Positions 60,967-64,000 of a stretch of DNA of 64,000 bases are shown here, in pieces (the first letter of the stretch is position 1; each line of letters opens with the position of its first letter). The position numbers and the translations under genes are program-made. The notes beneath the pieces are model-generated. The model had not been told where the DNA came from and did no database searches. It was given only the letters and a program-made list of their open reading frames with translations. Source of the stretch: Chthoniobacter sp. (lineage in GTDB: Bacteria > Verrucomicrobiota > Verrucomicrobiia > Chthoniobacterales > Chthoniobacteraceae). The stretch lies in contig JAIOPH010000028.1 of NCBI GenBank assembly GCA_021414005.1, forward strand, positions 1 through 64,000, given 5' to 3'.

Positions 60967-62990
60967 GGGCGGTGGAATTGCGGGTGATCGAGGATCACGC
61001 GCTCGAATGATGGGTGCTCGTGCGCGGGCATGTCGGCGGGAAATTTCGCGCGCGAGCGACCCCATTTGCCAAGCCATTCCGAGCCGAGCAGTTCGAGCCG
61101 GCCCGGCGCGGACGCCTGCCAGGCCGCGGGTGTGAGCGCGATGGTCGTCTCGGTTTTCTCCCCGGCGCTACGACCGTGCGCGACATAGAAACCGGCGGCG
61201 AGCAGCGCAACGCGGTTCGCGGTGGAGCAGGTGTAGGTGAACAGCTCGGCGGCGCGGCCCGCGCACGCGGCGAAGACTTTGTGGAAAGCGGTGAGCGTCC
61301 ACGGATCGCCGGTCGCGCGGGTGGAAAACATGTCGTAGAAAATCACGTCCGGCGGCGCGGGCGCGTTGGCCAGCGTGGCGAGGAAGTCGCCCTCGACGAG
61401 CACCCAGCTCAGGCCCGCGTGCTGGCGCGATTGCCACGCGCCGGTTTCCAGAATCCCCGCCGGGCCGGCGTGGCGCAGGTAGGGAAACTCGCGGTTGTGG
61501 CGGAAGGCCAGCCGCAGCGAGTCGAGATCGTTTTCAAAGCTGATGATCCGCAGCGGGCGCACGGGTCCGGCGGCGGCCTGCTCCTCGTAGCAGTGGATCG
61601 CCGCCATCGCATTCGCCGCCGCGCCGAGGCCCACGTCCCAGATGACCAGCGGCTCGGAGCTTTCCTCCCGCACGCGCTCGGCGAGGCGCGACTGCTCGAC
61701 GTAAAGCCGGCGCGCTTCCTCCATCGGCGCGGTGCGCGAGTGCATGATCTCGCCGGAGGAAATTTGCCGGATGTTCGCCCAGCCCTCCCACGCGGTGTGG
61801 ATTTCGTAGTCGCCCAGCGTGCGCGCTTTTTTCTTCGAGGGCTTCTGCTGCACGGTCGGATGATCGAGATCCGACGCGTGCAGAAACTCCCGCTTTTCCC
61901 GATACAACTCGAGGAAGCGGTCCGCGAGAATGCTCGCGCGGATGTCGCGCATGAGCTGGTGGTAAAAGTAGATGTTGTGCTGGCCGAGCAGCGTCCAGCC
62001 GAGGTTTTCGCCGGTCTTCGCGAGGTGATGGAGATACGCCCGCGAGTAGCGGGCGCAGGTGGGGCAGCCGCACTCGGGATCGAGCGGCGCGTCGGCGAAT
62101 TTGTACACGCCGCGCTTCATCTGGAGGTAGCCGCGCGAGGTGAAAACCGCGCCGCGCTGCGCGACCTGCGTGGGGATGATGCAGTCGAACATGTCCACGC
62201 CGCGATGCACCGCCTCGAGGATGTCGAGCGGCGTGCCCACGCCCATGAGGTAGCGCGGGTGGTCCTCCGGCAGGAGCTGCGCGGTGAATTCGCACACGTC
62301 CTCGCGCTCGTGCTTTTCCTCGCCGACCGCGAGGCCGCCGATGGCGAAACCATCGAACTCCATCCCGCGCAACACGTCCGCGCTTTCGCGCCGCAGGTCG
62401 GGAAAAAGCGCGCCCTGCACGATGGCGAACATCGCCTGCGGCGAATCTCCCCGCGCCGCCAGACTCCGCGCCGCCCAGCGATGCGTGATGCCGAGCGCGG
62501 CCCGCGCGGCGGCTTCATCCGCGGTCGAGGGAATGCACTGGTCGAGCGCCATCATAATGTCGCTGCCGATGGCGACCTGCGTTTCGATGCTGACCTCCGG
62601 GCTGAGCAGGATCGTCTTGCCGTCGAGGTAGCTTTGGAAAACCGCGCCCTCCTCGCTCATCGCGCGCGAGTGCGGCAGCGAGAAAATCTGAAACCCGCCC
62701 GAGTCGGTGAGCACGGACTTTTTCCAACTCATAAAACCGTGGATGCCGCCCGTGCGCCGAAACACTTCCGCGCCCGGTCGGAGCAGCAGGTGGTAGGTGT
62801 TCGCGAGCAGGATTTGCGAACCCGCGTCCTCCAGCGTCTGCGTGAGCTGCGCCTTCACCGTGGCCTGCGTGCCGACCGGCATGAAGAGCGGCGTGAGCAC
62901 TTCATTGTGCAGCGTGCGAAACGTCGCCGCCCGCGCGCGGGAGCCCGTGGCCTGGGCGTCGAGGTGAAAGTGCAGGCGCGAGCTGCTCAC
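60963..62990 (-). CDS. tgt: tRNA-guanine transglycosylase fused to an MnmC-like methyltransferase
   Basis: About 675 residues from the GTG at 62990, where family similarity begins (SSRLHFHLDAQATGSRAR). An ATG at 63038 is possible, and 63095 less likely. Residues 1-375 are a bacterial Tgt: TPLFMPVGTQATVK, the general acid/base Asp in TDSGGFQIFSL, the nucleophile in GVDMFDCIIPTQVAQRG, and zinc ligands in CGCPTCARYSRAYLHHL. Residues about 430-640 are a DUF752/MnmC-type SAM domain: VIWDVGLGAAANAM, SFENDLDSLRLA and DVIFYDMFSTRATGDPWTL. Tgt inserts preQ1 at wobble G34 of GUN-anticodon tRNAs; MnmC methylates wobble U34 derivatives. Joined here, they may act on two tRNA sets or form a new route. Confidence 0.9.
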   Translation of the reverse strand: MSSSRLHFHLDAQATGSRARAATFRTLHNEVLTPLFMPVGTQATVKAQLTQTLEDAGSQILLANTYHLLLRPGAEVFRRTGGIHGFMSWKKSVLTDSGGFQIFSLPHSRAMSEEGAVFQSYLDGKTILLSPEVSIETQVAIGSDIMMALDQCIPSTADEAAARAALGITHRWAARSLAARGDSPQAMFAIVQGALFPDLRRESADVLRGMEFDGFAIGGLAVGEEKHEREDVCEFTAQLLPEDHPRYLMGVGTPLDILEAVHRGVDMFDCIIPTQVAQRGAVFTSRGYLQMKRGVYKFADAPLDPECGCPTCARYSRAYLHHLAKTGENLGWTLLGQHNIYFYHQLMRDIRASILADRFLELYREKREFLHASDLDHPTVQQKPSKKKARTLGDYEIHTAWEGWANIRQISSGEIMHSRTAPMEEARRLYVEQSRLAERVREESSEPLVIWDVGLGAAANAMAAIHCYEEQAAAGPVRPLRIISFENDLDSLRLAFRHNREFPYLRHAGPAGILETGAWQSRQHAGLSWVLVEGDFLATLANAPAPPDVIFYDMFSTRATGDPWTLTAFHKVFAACAGRAAELFTYTCSTANRVALLAAGFYVAHGRSAGEKTETTIALTPAAWQASAPGRLELLGSEWLGKWGRSRAKFPADMPAHEHPSFERVILDHPQFHRP

Positions 62991-63228
62991 GGGCGGCGGA
63001 GATGGTCGGGAATCATGCGGGCGGTGGAGATACGGCATTGCGCAGCGCGACGCCAGCGCGGACACGGAGCGAGAGCTTCCAAACCCCGCCGTCATTTTTC
63101 ACTCCGCTCCCACCCGCCTTCACCCGCGCGGCGCTGCGTGCAGGGTGACGCGCTTTTCGACCCGGGGTGAGGCCCGCGCAGGGCGGCCGGCCGGTGGCAC
63201 GCAACGTGTTCCCACTCGGACGGACTAC
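62991..63228. other. Divergent region between the tgt fusion and the pilT-like gene
   Basis: About 240 bases that should hold both promoters; none is clear to me. No additional gene seen. Confidence 0.35.
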
Positions 63229-64000
63229 ATGCAAAGCCCGACGTTTTCCACTCCTCGTCCCGCTACTCCCATCCCGAACGTCCGCCCGAACATCGCGACC
63301 ACCGCGCGCCCGCTCCCGGTGACGGCAGCACCCGCTCCGGCGCAGGCGCAGACGTTGTCGCTGGATGCGGTGATCACGACGATGGTGAACGCGGCCGATG
63401 GGGTGTCCGATTTGCTTTTCGTCGTGGGTCGTCCGCCGCAGGTGGAGGTGTATGGGAAATTACGCGGCGTGGAGGTGGAGGGGTTGGGCGCGACGTTACA
63501 GCCGGCGCATGTGGAGGCGATTGCGAACAAGCTGATCGGCGGGACCGAGCGGCTGGTGGCGGATCTGAAGAACTTCGGCTCGTGCGATACGAGCTACGGG
63601 GTGCCAAATCTCGCGCGGTTTCGCGTGAACATTTTCAAAAATAACGGAAATCACGCGATCGTCATGCGGAAGCTGAGCACGAAAATCCCGACGTGCGACG
63701 GGCTGGATTTGCCGCCGATTTTCAAGGAGATCATCAAGGAGAAGACGGGGATCGTTTTTGTGACTGGAGCGACGGGGAGCGGCAAGACGACGACGCTCGC
63801 GGCGATGCTCAACGAACTGAATCAGGAGTCGGAGATCCACATGGTGACGCTGGAGGACCCGATCGAGTTTTTGCATCCGCATTTAAAGGCGACATTCAGT
63901 CAGAGGGAACTCGGAAAGGACTTTTCGGACTTCGCTGTGGGGCTGCGCGCGGCGCTGCGGCAGGCACCGAAGGTGATTCTCGTGGGCGAAATTCGCGACC
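63229..64000 (+). CDS. PilT-type twitching ATPase, N-terminal part (cut by window edge)
   Basis: The frame from the ATG at 63229 is open to the window end (257 codons). A Pro-rich lead (PRPATPIPNVRPNIATTARP, absent from typical PilT) precedes the PilT N-domain (GVSDLLFVVGRPPQVEVYGK). The ATPase core follows: Walker A VTGATGSGKTTTL, the Asp box MVTLEDPIEFLH, FSQRELGKDFSDF and Walker B VILVGEIRD. PilT-family hexamers retract type IV pili; PilU is an alternative. The pilus genes would lie beyond the edge. Confidence 0.93.
   Translation, partial: MQSPTFSTPRPATPIPNVRPNIATTARPLPVTAAPAPAQAQTLSLDAVITTMVNAADGVSDLLFVVGRPPQVEVYGKLRGVEVEGLGATLQPAHVEAIANKLIGGTERLVADLKNFGSCDTSYGVPNLARFRVNIFKNNGNHAIVMRKLSTKIPTCDGLDLPPIFKEIIKEKTGIVFVTGATGSGKTTTLAAMLNELNQESEIHMVTLEDPIEFLHPHLKATFSQRELGKDFSDFAVGLRAALRQAPKVILVGEIRD

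Noticed and set aside
61014..63170. A 718-codon plus-strand open frame over the tgt fusion
   Set aside because: Antisense shadow of a gene with all catalytic motifs; its own translation shows no domain.

Overview
The window is GC-rich, densely packed bacterial chromosome. The gene set points to Verrucomicrobiota (perhaps a Chthoniobacter-like lineage). It includes a Tat-exported Gfo/Idh/MocA oxidoreductase, a ThuA-domain protein, two exported PQQ-type propellers, a sialate O-acetylesterase-like esterase, an autotransporter-repeat protease with a PEP-CTERM-like tail, a MoxR/DUF58/BatA cluster, and a cysteine-free ribosomal protein S18. The phylum is inferred from gene content; no rRNA or tRNA gene was seen.

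Layout. 1-1364: the edge of a young IS3-family element lies against (apparently inside) an older, dead IS3 element that also carries two short REP-like insertions. 1399-5710 (-): operon of a TPR membrane protein, a receiver/pseudokinase/SUMF1 fusion and a secreted protein. 5872-9411 (+): TolC-like protein and transketolase. 9933-18631 (+): esterase, PDZ/HEAT protein and a giant coiled-coil membrane protein. 18773-22612: EF-hand protein, serine protease, L,D-transpeptidase, a remnant of a DNA methyltransferase, and a DUF3806-like protein. 22613-27747: repeat-rich accessory zone with a structured dispersed repeat, a 42-bp tandem repeat, a LuxR-type regulator with a possibly occluded ribosome site, and three exact-period 546-bp tandem copies of a secreted-protein gene plus a broken fourth.

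27823-44612: mostly housekeeping genes: PQQ propeller, dinB, UbiA-like prenyltransferase, oxidoreductase, ThuA, site-2 protease, TamB/AsmA-like protein, M1 aminopeptidase, prmC, murA, ABC-2 permease, DksA-like protein. 44618-45049: rpmG and rpsR, closed by a clear terminator. 45169-55803: MoxR, DUF58, VWA/BatA, membrane protein, ABC ATPase and ABC permease. Three AT-richer small genes (49284-50851) and a composite inverted repeat interrupt this series. 55920-63228: universal stress protein, pgi, second PQQ propeller, Bax-inhibitor-1 family protein, and a translationally coupled operon whose first gene fuses tRNA-guanine transglycosylase to an MnmC-like methyltransferase. 63229-64000: start of a PilT-type ATPase cut by the window edge.

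The most unusual items are the Tgt-MnmC-like fusion, the REC-pseudokinase-SUMF1 protein, the 546-bp tandem array with its interrupted fourth copy, and the density of palindromic dispersed repeats between genes. All function calls come from reading motifs by eye; no database search was run.
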